A DNA stretch of 5,256 nucleotides from positions 1,128 to 6,383 of the forward strand of contig PLSG01000133.1 in the NCBI GenBank assembly GCA_003164155.1, in the 5' to 3' direction. Every line of letters begins with the position of its first letter. Positions within the stretch are counted from its first letter, which is position 1. Made by a program: the position numbers and the translations under genes. The notes beneath the pieces were generated by a model. That model was not told the origin of the DNA. It was given only the letters and a program-made list of their open reading frames with translations, and ran no database searches. Positions 1 through 5,256 of the stretch are shown here, piece after piece. Source of the DNA: Parachlamydiaceae bacterium. GTDB taxonomy: Bacteria; Chlamydiota; Chlamydiia; Chlamydiales; Parachlamydiaceae.

Positions 1-1278
1 GAAATAGCATCTATTAAGCATATTCCGGACTGCATCTATACCCTCGATAAGCGAGAGCTTGGGGGCCTGCGTGAAGTTTATTCCATGATCCCTAGCAACC
101 TCTATCCGTGAAACTCCCGAGCTGTACTCATGCACTGCAATATCATGAGGTGCAAAGTGCTTACCGTATGTGTATGGCTTATCTTTTACATGCTTAAGAT
201 AGTGCGTCATAGGAAAACCACTGTTTTCATAGTATTCAAGGATGTGTATTTCTTGCCCGACAATTTGATACCAGAAAATGCTGGTACTATCAGAAAAGCC
301 AAGATCCCAACTCGTATAAACTGGCAAAATTTCCTCATAATAAACCTTTCTGATACGCCCCTCACTTCTAGCCCTAGTCATAAGGGCGCCATAGTAAAGC
401 CCTTCGTTTGCTGTTTCAAAGGCCTCTAATGGCGTTGCCGGATATTCCCGTTTCATATCGAGTGATTGCGTTAAATACTTCTTCGCATACCACGCCTTTT
501 GACCCGCTGTTAAAGTAATCTTTTCGTTTTCCTCTAATGCCTTGAAGTAATCTCGGAGATCCTGCGGAATCGGTACACCATCGCAATTTATTTTGTATGA
601 GCTTTCTTTCCACCAAGGAAAAAACCAAAACTTATAATCTAGCTCAGAAAGACGCTGTTTTGCGTCCTGCATTGCCTGCGCTTGCTTGCACATCTCATAA
701 AATGCCCCAGATCTTCCCTCGGCCGTACTCTCAATTATAACGTACTGCCCTGCTGCAATCGTATTTAAAGAGCCTGTAGCGATCTCGCGCGCTTTATCCG
801 GATACTTAGAGCATATCTTCCCATGTTCGCTTATGTGAAGATATTGAAGCGTTGATCCACGCATCGAAGTTCCTACACGCAAAGAGCTCCCATTTGAGAA
901 TTTAAGCATTTGTGAAGTGTCATTATCAGCAGAAACTAGTTTTCTAAGGTCATCTGGCAATGAATCGTAAGCAAATTTAACCCTCGTAAACATGTGTTGA
1001 CCATCTTCTTTCGTGTTGGCGATAATTCCGGCGCTAACGTTAGAATTAAATAGGCAACGATCGAGGTAAAGAAGCGAAACGAAGGTTGAAATACCTAGCT
1101 GACGTGCTTTTAAAATTATGTTGCAGTACCATAAACCTCGGTAAAGTTCCTCTTGAGCCCAATTCATTTTAAAGCGTGTTTTATTGCCTTCTTTATCAAT
1201 AATCCAATAAAGGTTGTTTAGCCTCCACAATGGATCTCTAAGGTTCTTCTCTGCCTCTTCTAGAATATCACCCTTCAT
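1..1278 (-). CDS. terL: Phage terminase large subunit (ATPase/nuclease), C terminus cut by window edge
   Basis: This is the packaging motor: an ATPase that translocates DNA into the prohead, plus a nuclease that cuts concatemers. The reading frame starts at ATG 1278 and stays open for 426 codons to base 1, so the C terminus lies outside the window. Visible motifs fit terminases. There is a Walker A-like KARQLGIST (residues 57-65) and a Walker B-like strand LHISEHGKI (147-155) with E151 as the likely catalytic carboxylate. A coupling motif ESTAEG follows (183-188). An RNase H-like nuclease begins at TSWDLGFSD, with D325 as the likely first metal ligand, and continues to FAPHD (375-379). The Walker B position before the glutamate is Ser, not the usual Asp; I recall this from a subset of terminases. 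The start is supported by AAAGGG at 1287-1292, eight bases upstream. The gene overlaps the end of terS by 11 bases. The length is already close to the 450-550 residues usual for the family, so only the tail of the nuclease domain is probably missing. Confidence 0.93.
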   Translation of the reverse strand, partial: MKGDILEEAEKNLRDPLWRLNNLYWIIDKEGNKTRFKMNWAQEELYRGLWYCNIILKARQLGISTFVSLLYLDRCLFNSNVSAGIIANTKEDGQHMFTRVKFAYDSLPDDLRKLVSADNDTSQMLKFSNGSSLRVGTSMRGSTLQYLHISEHGKICSKYPDKAREIATGSLNTIAAGQYVIIESTAEGRSGAFYEMCKQAQAMQDAKQRLSELDYKFWFFPWWKESSYKINCDGVPIPQDLRDYFKALEENEKITLTAGQKAWYAKKYLTQSLDMKREYPATPLEAFETANEGLYYGALMTRARSEGRIRKVYYEEILPVYTSWDLGFSDSTSIFWYQIVGQEIHILEYYENSGFPMTHYLKHVKDKPYTYGKHFAPHDIAVHEYSSGVSRIEVARDHGINFTQAPKLSLIEGIDAVRNMLNRCYF

Positions 1279-1699
1279 TTACTAAACCCTTTGATTCACC
1301 ATCGGCCTTTTGCAAAAGGAATGCCAGTGGGTTTGAGGCATCCCCTGACAATTTAGACTCATGCTTATCCGCCCATCCGTGAGCATTAGATAGGACAAAC
1401 TTAACAATAGATCCGTTATAGATCTCGACAAGCCCACCGTTGACTAAGCGCGACTCCTGCCGCATTTTTGCCAGCCTATACGCTCCGGAAAACATTTCAC
1501 TTTCAACAGACCATGTCTTCATTAGGTCAGGGTCAATATCCTTATCCAAACAGAAGTCCTTAAACCAAACATTCGTCGGTATCTTCATCCATGCAATAAG
1601 CTCATCTGCAAAAGCTTCAATCTGCTCAGTTGTGTATTTTCTTGGGCGCCCTCCTGTTTCACATCCGGGATAAGGCTTATGCTTTTTTGGTGCCGGCAT
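1268..1699 (-). CDS. terS: Phage terminase small subunit
   Basis: This 143-residue protein is the likely DNA-recognition subunit that brings phage DNA to TerL and starts packaging. The N terminus is basic, with an AT-hook-like GRPRK at residues 17-21. A predicted helical HTH-type segment follows (about 24-70, including WFKDFCLDKDIDPDLMKTW). The region 97-120 contains FVLSNAHGWADKHESKLSGD, which resembles the 'L.N..GW.DK.E..LSG' signature of many phage small terminases and leads into an acidic, flexible tail. The call rests on this pattern and on its place directly upstream of, and overlapping, terL. The start at ATG 1699 is well supported: GGAGGT lies at 1706-1711, six bases upstream, and the ATG shares one base with the upstream stop (TAATG). 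Small terminases diverge quickly, so the sequence signature alone would be weaker evidence than the gene pair. Confidence 0.85.
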   Translation of the reverse strand: MPAPKKHKPYPGCETGGRPRKYTTEQIEAFADELIAWMKIPTNVWFKDFCLDKDIDPDLMKTWSVESEMFSGAYRLAKMRQESRLVNGGLVEIYNGSIVKFVLSNAHGWADKHESKLSGDASNPLAFLLQKADGESKGLVNEG

Positions 1700-2016
1700 T
1701 AGCTTACCTCCATCGACACAGGATAACGTGGCTCATCGCAAGTGGTGAAGAATTCAGAAGGGACAATGCACGGAAATCCTGAAATAAGAAGGACAGAAGA
1801 AAAGCCTTTCGGGGACTCTTTGACTTTGTCCAACATATTTTGACACTTTTGCCTTTGCATAGCCGAGGCGTTTTTGCAAATACTGTCGATATTTTCTTCA
1901 GTCAATATAATTCCATTTATATCTTCTTCAATATGCGTCCATCGGCCCCTAGCATCTTCATATTTTAGTAGTCGGTTTGTAATTACATATTGATTTTCTG
2001 TTTCTGCTGCTGTCAT
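1699..2016 (-). CDS. Hypothetical phage protein, 105 residues
   Basis: I do not recognise this protein. It is 105 residues long, with no signal peptide, no obvious transmembrane helix and no motif I can name. A polar N-terminal half (residues 1-45) contains an aromatic/acidic stretch YEDARGRWTHIEEDING. A helical Lys/Gln-rich middle (about 42-68) follows, then a short hydrophobic strand-like segment (73-86, FSSVLLISGFPCIV). Four cysteines (47, 58, 83, 93) are present, but they do not form a clear CxxC metal site. It is very likely a real gene: an AAGGAG ribosome binding site lies at 2024-2029, seven bases before ATG 2016, and its TAA stop overlaps the terS start by one base. The segment between the SF2 helicase and terS is otherwise empty. 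Its position suggests a small packaging or DNA-handling accessory, but that is inference from location alone. Confidence 0.8.
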   Translation of the reverse strand: MTAAETENQYVITNRLLKYEDARGRWTHIEEDINGIILTEENIDSICKNASAMQRQKCQNMLDKVKESPKGFSSVLLISGFPCIVPSEFFTTCDEPRYPVSMEVS

Positions 2017-2058
2017 GTGTAATCTCCTTTGTATTGATTATGTTTAAAGACATTAATT

Positions 2059-3753
2059 TTACGCACTTTGCTTTATTTTGGCTATTGCCTGCGATGCTTG
2101 CCATTTTGTCATATTTTGCGTATTAATCCCTCGACGTGAAAGAAAATACTCTTGTGGATCTGTTATCGGGTCATTAGCTGATAATCTACGCTGCTTATTC
2201 TTAAGGGAAATAATTTGGCGGATAGCTATTGATGCCTTCCCTCTATTCATGTTTGCACAATCAACGCCTTGCTTTTCCAAGTAACTAATTTGTCCCTGCG
2301 TTGGCGGTGCTGAATTACTCATCCAAGGTTTCGATGCATCAGCAAATGCTATTTTAAGATTCCGCCTTGCAAAATCTTCACAAACACCGCTGCAATAATC
2401 AAGAGGAAGCGGATTAATTACAATTTGCCGTAAAGTTCCATCAGGAAAATACAGGTTGGCAATATACCCACCATTAGACGGATACATGACAAGTTCACGT
2501 TTTTCATCATCAAGCAAACTCCATTCATCATCACCTAAAGATGTCCAAATAAAACGAGCCGCTCCTAAGATATCAAATTCACGGTCAATATCCTCAAGAA
2601 CTTCAATCTTCGGCCTTTTGTCAACCTCTTCATCTATTTCAATGGCCTTCTCAACACTATGCGCAGCTTCAGGAATAGCGGTACTCAGCGACATTATTGA
2701 ATCAAGATTATTATTTCTGTCTGTAAAGTCTAAGACAAGGCAATTCTGCTTTCCTGGCCATAAGCGCAAGCCTCGACCTACGCATTGAATATACAAGCCT
2801 GGGCTCTTCGTTGGCCTAGCCATAAGCACGGCGTCAATGCTAGGCTCATCATATCCCTCACATAAAACGCCGCAGGAAGTAGCGATCTTGATCCTTCCAG
2901 TTTTAATATCATCAAGAGCTTGCTTGCGCGCTCCAGATTCCATATCACCCCATACAGGAGCGGCAGAGATTCCCTTTTTATTAAAAGCTTCAGCCAAGTC
3001 TTTGCAATGCTGTACATCGCAACAAAAGGCTATTCCCTTACGATCTTCAGCATATAGTTTGAATTTATCGACGATAAAGTCATTACGTTCTGGTGTATTC
3101 ATCGCTTCGGCCAATTCGCTAATTGAAAAGTCGCCGTTTTGGGTTCTTATCCTTTCCAGAACAAAGTTTGTGAGGATTTTTCGGCCGATTACTGGGGCCA
3201 AATATGCGGCCTTAATCATTGTTCCAATTGAGCGGCTAAATGTGATCTTGTCAAATGTATTGCCAAGCCCCATGTTATCGGATCTCACAGCCGTAGCAGT
3301 AACACCAAGCAATAACTTTTTTGATTCCTTATTATTGAATCCAAGTTCATCGATTATAGATTGATAACTTTCGCTAACCGCGTGATGCGATTCGTCAATC
3401 ATCATGATTTCGAAGCCTTGCTCTTTGAGGCGCTCAAGACGCTTAGGCCGGCTGCATGATTGGACGGATCCGATGACAATCTGATTGTGGATTTCGTCCC
3501 TTTCAGCCATACACACGCCGACATTAACTTCAGGCCAAACAAGTTTAAATTTATCAACTGCTTGAGTAATCAATTCCTCTCTATGGGCCAGCAAAAGAGT
3601 TTTTTTGTTAAACTGCATCGCTAAGGCAGCCATGACAATTGTTTTTCCCGAACCAGTAGGCAAAATAATTAGCTGTTTATGCGTACCTTCAAAAAAAGCA
3701 ACGCTAACCGCGTTTATTGCTTCAAGCTGATAATCTCTTAATACGATGTCCAT
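2059..3753 (-). CDS. SF2 DEAD/DEAH-box helicase (phage type) with duplicated C-terminal domain
   Basis: This 564-residue protein is an ATP-dependent superfamily 2 helicase or translocase. Domain 1 has the Q-like motif LRDYQLEAI (residues 5-13), motif I LPTGSGKT (31-38), motif Ia LLLAHREEL (53-61), motif II DESH (120-123) and motif III TAT (152-154). Domain 2 has motif V CGVLCEGYDEP (294-304) and motif VI QCVGRGLR (323-330), which holds the arginine finger. All key ATPase residues are present, so it should be active. The overall plan resembles the UvsW/RecG/type III restriction-like SF2 helicases encoded by many phages, which remodel forks or recombination intermediates. An acidic linker (about 365-395) precedes a region of unknown fold (395-480). 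Two copies of a small C-terminal domain follow (483-521 and 532-563). ATG 3753 is the first in-frame start fitting the family, but no strong Shine-Dalgarno sequence precedes it. It is the first gene of the leftward block and lies 42 bases upstream of the 105-residue gene. The exact substrate is unknown. Confidence 0.93.
   Translation of the reverse strand: MDIVLRDYQLEAINAVSVAFFEGTHKQLIILPTGSGKTIVMAALAMQFNKKTLLLAHREELITQAVDKFKLVWPEVNVGVCMAERDEIHNQIVIGSVQSCSRPKRLERLKEQGFEIMMIDESHHAVSESYQSIIDELGFNNKESKKLLLGVTATAVRSDNMGLGNTFDKITFSRSIGTMIKAAYLAPVIGRKILTNFVLERIRTQNGDFSISELAEAMNTPERNDFIVDKFKLYAEDRKGIAFCCDVQHCKDLAEAFNKKGISAAPVWGDMESGARKQALDDIKTGRIKIATSCGVLCEGYDEPSIDAVLMARPTKSPGLYIQCVGRGLRLWPGKQNCLVLDFTDRNNNLDSIMSLSTAIPEAAHSVEKAIEIDEEVDKRPKIEVLEDIDREFDILGAARFIWTSLGDDEWSLLDDEKRELVMYPSNGGYIANLYFPDGTLRQIVINPLPLDYCSGVCEDFARRNLKIAFADASKPWMSNSAPPTQGQISYLEKQGVDCANMNRGKASIAIRQIISLKNKQRRLSANDPITDPQEYFLSRRGINTQNMTKWQASQAIAKIKQSA
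2065..2307 (-). repeat. Tandem 46-residue protein repeat at helicase C terminus
   Basis: Two units in the helicase, residues 483-521 and 532-563, align without gaps at an offset of exactly 46 residues. The pairs identical in both are L492/L538, G496/G542, N501/N547, M502/M548, A507/A553, S508/S554, A510/A556, I511/I557 and I514/I560. The pattern is roughly 'L...G....NM....AS.AI..I'. The first copy is preceded by PPTQGQISYL. A 'T..Q...L...G......kg.AS..I..I' mini-domain occurs at the ends of various phage and bacterial nucleic acid enzymes as I recall, probably as a nucleic-acid or protein binding module. The duplication is read directly from the protein; the binding role is inference. Confidence 0.75.
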
Positions 3754-3787
3754 ATCGTTCTAAACTCTATCGATTTGAGATGTAAAT

Positions 3788-3797
3788 TAAACGTTTA
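3788..3797. promoter_or_regulatory. 10-base perfect palindrome TAAACGTTTA
   Basis: TAAACGTTTA reads the same on both strands and lies 35 bases upstream of the helicase start. Symmetry stops at the flanking bases. It may be a dimeric operator half of the control region, but a 10-base palindrome in AT-rich DNA can arise by chance, so on its own the support is weak. Confidence 0.35.
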
Positions 3798-3808
3798 TAT
3801 TTATCGTC

Positions 3809-3837
3809 ATTTTTGCAAATATTTGCATATATATCAA
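3809..3837 (-). promoter_or_regulatory. Candidate leftward promoter for the helicase/terminase block
   Basis: On the minus strand, TTGATA (3837-3832, five of six matches to the sigma70 -35 box) is followed after 17 bases by AAAAAT (3814-3809, four of six matches to the -10 box). The spacing is ideal and the -35 box good, but the -10 box is poor. Transcription from here would give a leader of roughly 50 bases before the helicase ATG. Other AT-rich hexamers nearby could serve instead. Confidence 0.3.
3814..3827. promoter_or_regulatory. 14-base perfect palindrome, candidate operator
   Basis: TGCAAATATTTGCA is a perfect 14-base palindrome near the middle of the divergent region. It lies largely inside the 17-base spacer of the leftward promoter candidate and 53 bases before the HTH start. 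A perfect two-fold site here fits binding by a dimeric regulator that would block RNA polymerase. Which protein binds is not shown by the sequence; the adjacent HTH protein is the first candidate. Confidence 0.55.
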
Positions 3838-3876
3838 GGTTTATGTTAGTTTCCACAAACATAAAAAATGGAAACC
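3838..3876 (+). promoter_or_regulatory. Nested inverted repeats in front of the HTH gene
   Basis: Three inverted repeats overlap just before the HTH start. TTTATGTT (3840-3847) pairs with AACATAAA (3858-3865) around a 10-base loop. GTTTCC (3849-3854) pairs with GGAAAC (3870-3875) around a 15-base loop. GGTTT (3838-3842) can pair with AAACC (3872-3876). The first two cannot form together because the second arm of one lies in the loop of the other. The second would hide the only Shine-Dalgarno-like GGAA (3870-3873) of the HTH gene. They could be extra operator sites in DNA or a folded leader in RNA; the transcription start is unknown. Confidence 0.4.
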
Positions 3877-3880
3877 TAAA

Positions 3881-4159
3881 ATGACAACATCAAAAAAAAC
3901 AAACAAACGAATAGAAAAGCTCTCAAAAGATATCCAGAAGCTACCTCCTGAAAAATTAGACAAATTGGAGGTCTTCTTAAACACAATCGAAAAAAGAGTT
4001 TTTAGTATTAAGGAAGCTGCTGAAATTTTGGATTTATCAGTGGACACGTTAAGGAGAGCTATCAAATCTGGTTCTCTAAAAGCATTACAACTCAATAAAA
4101 TGGGCAACTGGAAAATACCTATCGAAGAAATCAATCGATTTTTGAACGGGAAAAAATAA
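3881..4159 (+). CDS. Small HTH DNA-binding protein, excisionase/MerR-like fold
   Basis: This 92-residue protein has a winged HTH of the excisionase (HTH_17) type at residues 41-89. The helix FSIKEAAEILDL is followed by the recognition helix SVDTLRRAIKSG, a wing SLKALQLNKMGNWKIP, and a closing helix IEEINRFL. This matches the family pattern 'EAAe.LgvS..TlrR.i..G.l.a......w.ip...i..fl'. The lysine-rich N-terminal part (1-38), with LPPEKLDKLEVFLNTIE, looks like a helical dimerisation segment. Such proteins act as excisionases, transcription regulators or small repressors/activators. It is the first gene of the rightward block, 33 bases before the DnaB-like gene, and lies beside palindromic DNA, so self-regulation and control of the divergent block are likely (inference). 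The start has only a weak GGAA ribosome site about seven bases upstream. No integrase is visible here, so I prefer regulator over excisionase. Confidence 0.85.
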   Translation: MTTSKKTNKRIEKLSKDIQKLPPEKLDKLEVFLNTIEKRVFSIKEAAEILDLSVDTLRRAIKSGSLKALQLNKMGNWKIPIEEINRFLNGKK

Positions 4160-4192
4160 TTATTACAACGCACCCACGAGAGGACGCAAAAC

Positions 4193-5256
4193 ATGACTGA
4201 AACAAAGACAAAAGACAAATGCCTCTATCTTATTGCTGAACCTGGCAAATGGGTGCAAGAACACTTAAAACCTCTAAAGCCTATCTATAATGGCGCTGGC
4301 TGGTTTATTGAAGAAAAACACAGACAAACGGCTGAACAAATTAGCCGGCAAGCAAAAATGAGGCTTATTGAATGGACATTGGCAGGGGAGACCTTTGAAG
4401 AATTGCGACGCCGAAATAGGCACGAATACCTTAATGAAACAGCTATCAAGACAAGGATTAAAATAGAGAACCTTAAAACAGCATTAGAAATACGCGAACT
4501 CGATAATGATAATCTAGCCAAAGATGATATGCGCACAATCTTGGAACAATCAGAAGAAGGAAGACGGCTCCTTGAATGTTTGGGAAAATATGATCACTTA
4601 CAGGAACAAATTAAGCACGCAGAAGACGAAGAAAAGATCTCAAAGATCAAAATAAATGAGCTCCCTATAATCCCTATCAAAGAAAGGATTGAATCTCACA
4701 AAAAAACACTTGAAAAGTACAGAGGGAAAAAGCACCTAGGGCTATGCGTAAAAACGATTAGCGAATTCAATGATAAGATGTTAGGGCTTCGAAAATTAAT
4801 CCTGCTTGCGGCAGCTCCAAATGTTGGTAAAACAGCCCTCACAATCCAATTAGCAAAAGAGGTTTTATTAACAGAACAAGACGCCTGTCTTTTGTATGTG
4901 TCCCTAGAAATGGATGCTGAAGAGATATTTACTAGAATGAATCTTTATCTTTCTGAGTTAGATTTTAACACATATGTTTTAGGAAGCCAGCAAGCAAAGA
5001 CATCAAGCGGTTATCAAAATTTCTTTTCTAAAAATGAATTAGATAAAATTGATTACGCTGCTAGGAAAATTGAAGAAATTGGAGATAGGCTTCAAATTAT
5101 TGACATGTCCTCATGCACCAATTTAAGCGCTAAAATAATCATCGAATACGTAGAACGTCTCAAAAACAAAACAGGATGCTCAAGAGCTATTGTAGTTATC
5201 GACTATTTGCAAGTATGGCCCATACCGAAACATGAACGTTTTTCTAGTGATATTGA
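4193..5256 (+). CDS. DnaB-like replicative helicase, C terminus cut by window edge
   Basis: This open frame starts at ATG 4193 and runs 354 codons plus two bases to the right edge without a stop. A RecA-fold ATPase of the DnaB type begins near residue 188. It has Walker A AAAPNVGKT (206-214, K213), the DnaB-style YVSLEM (235-240, E239 the likely catalytic glutamate) and Walker B VVIDYLQ (334-340, D337). Such proteins form hexameric rings that unwind the replication fork. The DnaB N-terminal helical domain is not recognisable, and no TOPRIM or zinc-finger primase motif is seen. Residues 11-50 instead contain a short segment resembling the 'h.v...L+.l.......gW.i......A' mini-domain of phage DNA enzymes. 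A long charged, probably helical or coiled-coil stretch follows (about 65-180). GAGAGGA at 4178-4184, eight bases upstream, supports the start. It is probably co-transcribed with the HTH gene. Identification of the ATPase is firm; the role as the phage's main helicase is inference. Confidence 0.88.
   Translation, partial: MTETKTKDKCLYLIAEPGKWVQEHLKPLKPIYNGAGWFIEEKHRQTAEQISRQAKMRLIEWTLAGETFEELRRRNRHEYLNETAIKTRIKIENLKTALEIRELDNDNLAKDDMRTILEQSEEGRRLLECLGKYDHLQEQIKHAEDEEKISKIKINELPIIPIKERIESHKKTLEKYRGKKHLGLCVKTISEFNDKMLGLRKLILLAAAPNVGKTALTIQLAKEVLLTEQDACLLYVSLEMDAEEIFTRMNLYLSELDFNTYVLGSQQAKTSSGYQNFFSKNELDKIDYAARKIEEIGDRLQIIDMSSCTNLSAKIIIEYVERLKNKTGCSRAIVVIDYLQVWPIPKHERFSSDI

Larger units (their letters stand above)
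3754..3880. promoter_or_regulatory. Divergent intergenic control region
   Basis: This is the only substantial non-coding stretch in the window, at 127 bases. It separates the leftward helicase/packaging block from the rightward HTH/DnaB-like block. It is strongly AT-rich and must carry promoters for both directions unless either block is read through from elsewhere. It holds perfect palindromes at 3788-3797 and 3814-3827 and nested inverted repeats at 3838-3876. This is the arrangement expected of an operator controlling a divergent switch, and the adjacent HTH gene is the natural candidate regulator. Promoter elements are degenerate, and only one leftward candidate is offered separately. Confidence 0.7.

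Noticed and set aside
130..429. 99-codon plus-strand open frame
   Set aside because: It lies antisense within terL, whose motifs are clear; it has no recognisable domain and no good ribosome binding site.
416..628. 70-codon minus-strand open frame
   Set aside because: It is in another frame of the same strand inside terL, and the terL frame is the one with conserved terminase motifs.
2017..2058. Possible terminator or second promoter between the helicase and the 105-residue gene
   Set aside because: No hairpin with a following T-run and no convincing -35/-10 pair is visible; it holds only the AAGGAG ribosome site.
2837..3364. 175-codon plus-strand open frame
   Set aside because: It is fully antisense to the SF2 helicase core; its Ser/Leu-rich composition is typical of a shadow of a coding strand.
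3841..4218. 125-codon minus-strand frame with a hydrophobic, membrane-like protein
   Set aside because: It is antisense to the HTH gene, whose fold is clear; Phe/Leu/Ser richness arises from the Lys/Glu-rich sense codons, so the apparent membrane segments are artefacts.
4285..4536. 83-codon minus-strand open frame
   Set aside because: It is antisense to the DnaB-like gene and has no recognisable feature or ribosome binding site.
3881..5256. HTH protein plus helicase as a toxin-antitoxin or defence system
   Set aside because: The downstream gene has DnaB replicative helicase motifs and no toxin, nuclease or sensor domain is visible; a phage replication module explains the pair better.
1..5256. 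CRISPR arrays, tRNA genes, insertion sequences, att sites
   Set aside because: No regularly spaced repeats, cloverleaf-like sequence, transposase, terminal inverted repeats or integrase gene were found on reading both strands.

Overview
The window looks like the junction between the early/replication arm and the DNA-packaging arm of a tailed double-stranded DNA bacteriophage, or of a prophage. The basis is a recognisable terminase large and small subunit pair, a phage-type SF2 helicase, a small excisionase-like HTH protein and a DnaB-type replicative helicase. All are packed tightly with short or negative spacing. The DNA is fairly AT-rich, most strongly in the single intergenic control region. 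No host gene, tRNA, integrase or att site is visible, so the bacterial host cannot be named, and free phage cannot be told from integrated prophage.

Layout. Positions 1-3753 are one leftward (minus-strand) gene block. In order of transcription it holds an SF2 helicase (3753-2059), a 105-residue protein I do not recognise (2016-1699), the terminase small subunit (1699-1268) and the terminase large subunit (1278 to beyond the left edge). The last three are linked by a TAATG stop/start overlap and an 11-base overlap, which suggests translational coupling. Positions 3754-3880 are a 127-base AT-rich divergent control region with two perfect palindromes and nested inverted repeats. Positions 3881-5256 are a rightward block: a 92-residue HTH DNA-binding protein, then a DnaB-like helicase that runs off the right edge. 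Two of the most important genes (terminase large subunit and DnaB-like helicase) are cut by the window ends.

How it may work (inference). The HTH protein sits beside the palindromes and is a good candidate to regulate one or both divergent promoters, acting as a switch between rightward replication genes and the leftward helicase/packaging genes. The DnaB-like protein would unwind the replication fork. The SF2 helicase could act in replication, recombination or remodelling of DNA ends before packaging. TerS would recognise phage DNA, and TerL would cut it and pump it into the capsid.

I found no convincing novel defence system, CRISPR array, transposon or RNA gene. The points most worth a second look are the divergent operator-like region, an exact 46-residue tandem repeat at the C terminus of the SF2 helicase, and the non-canonical N-terminal half of the DnaB-like protein.
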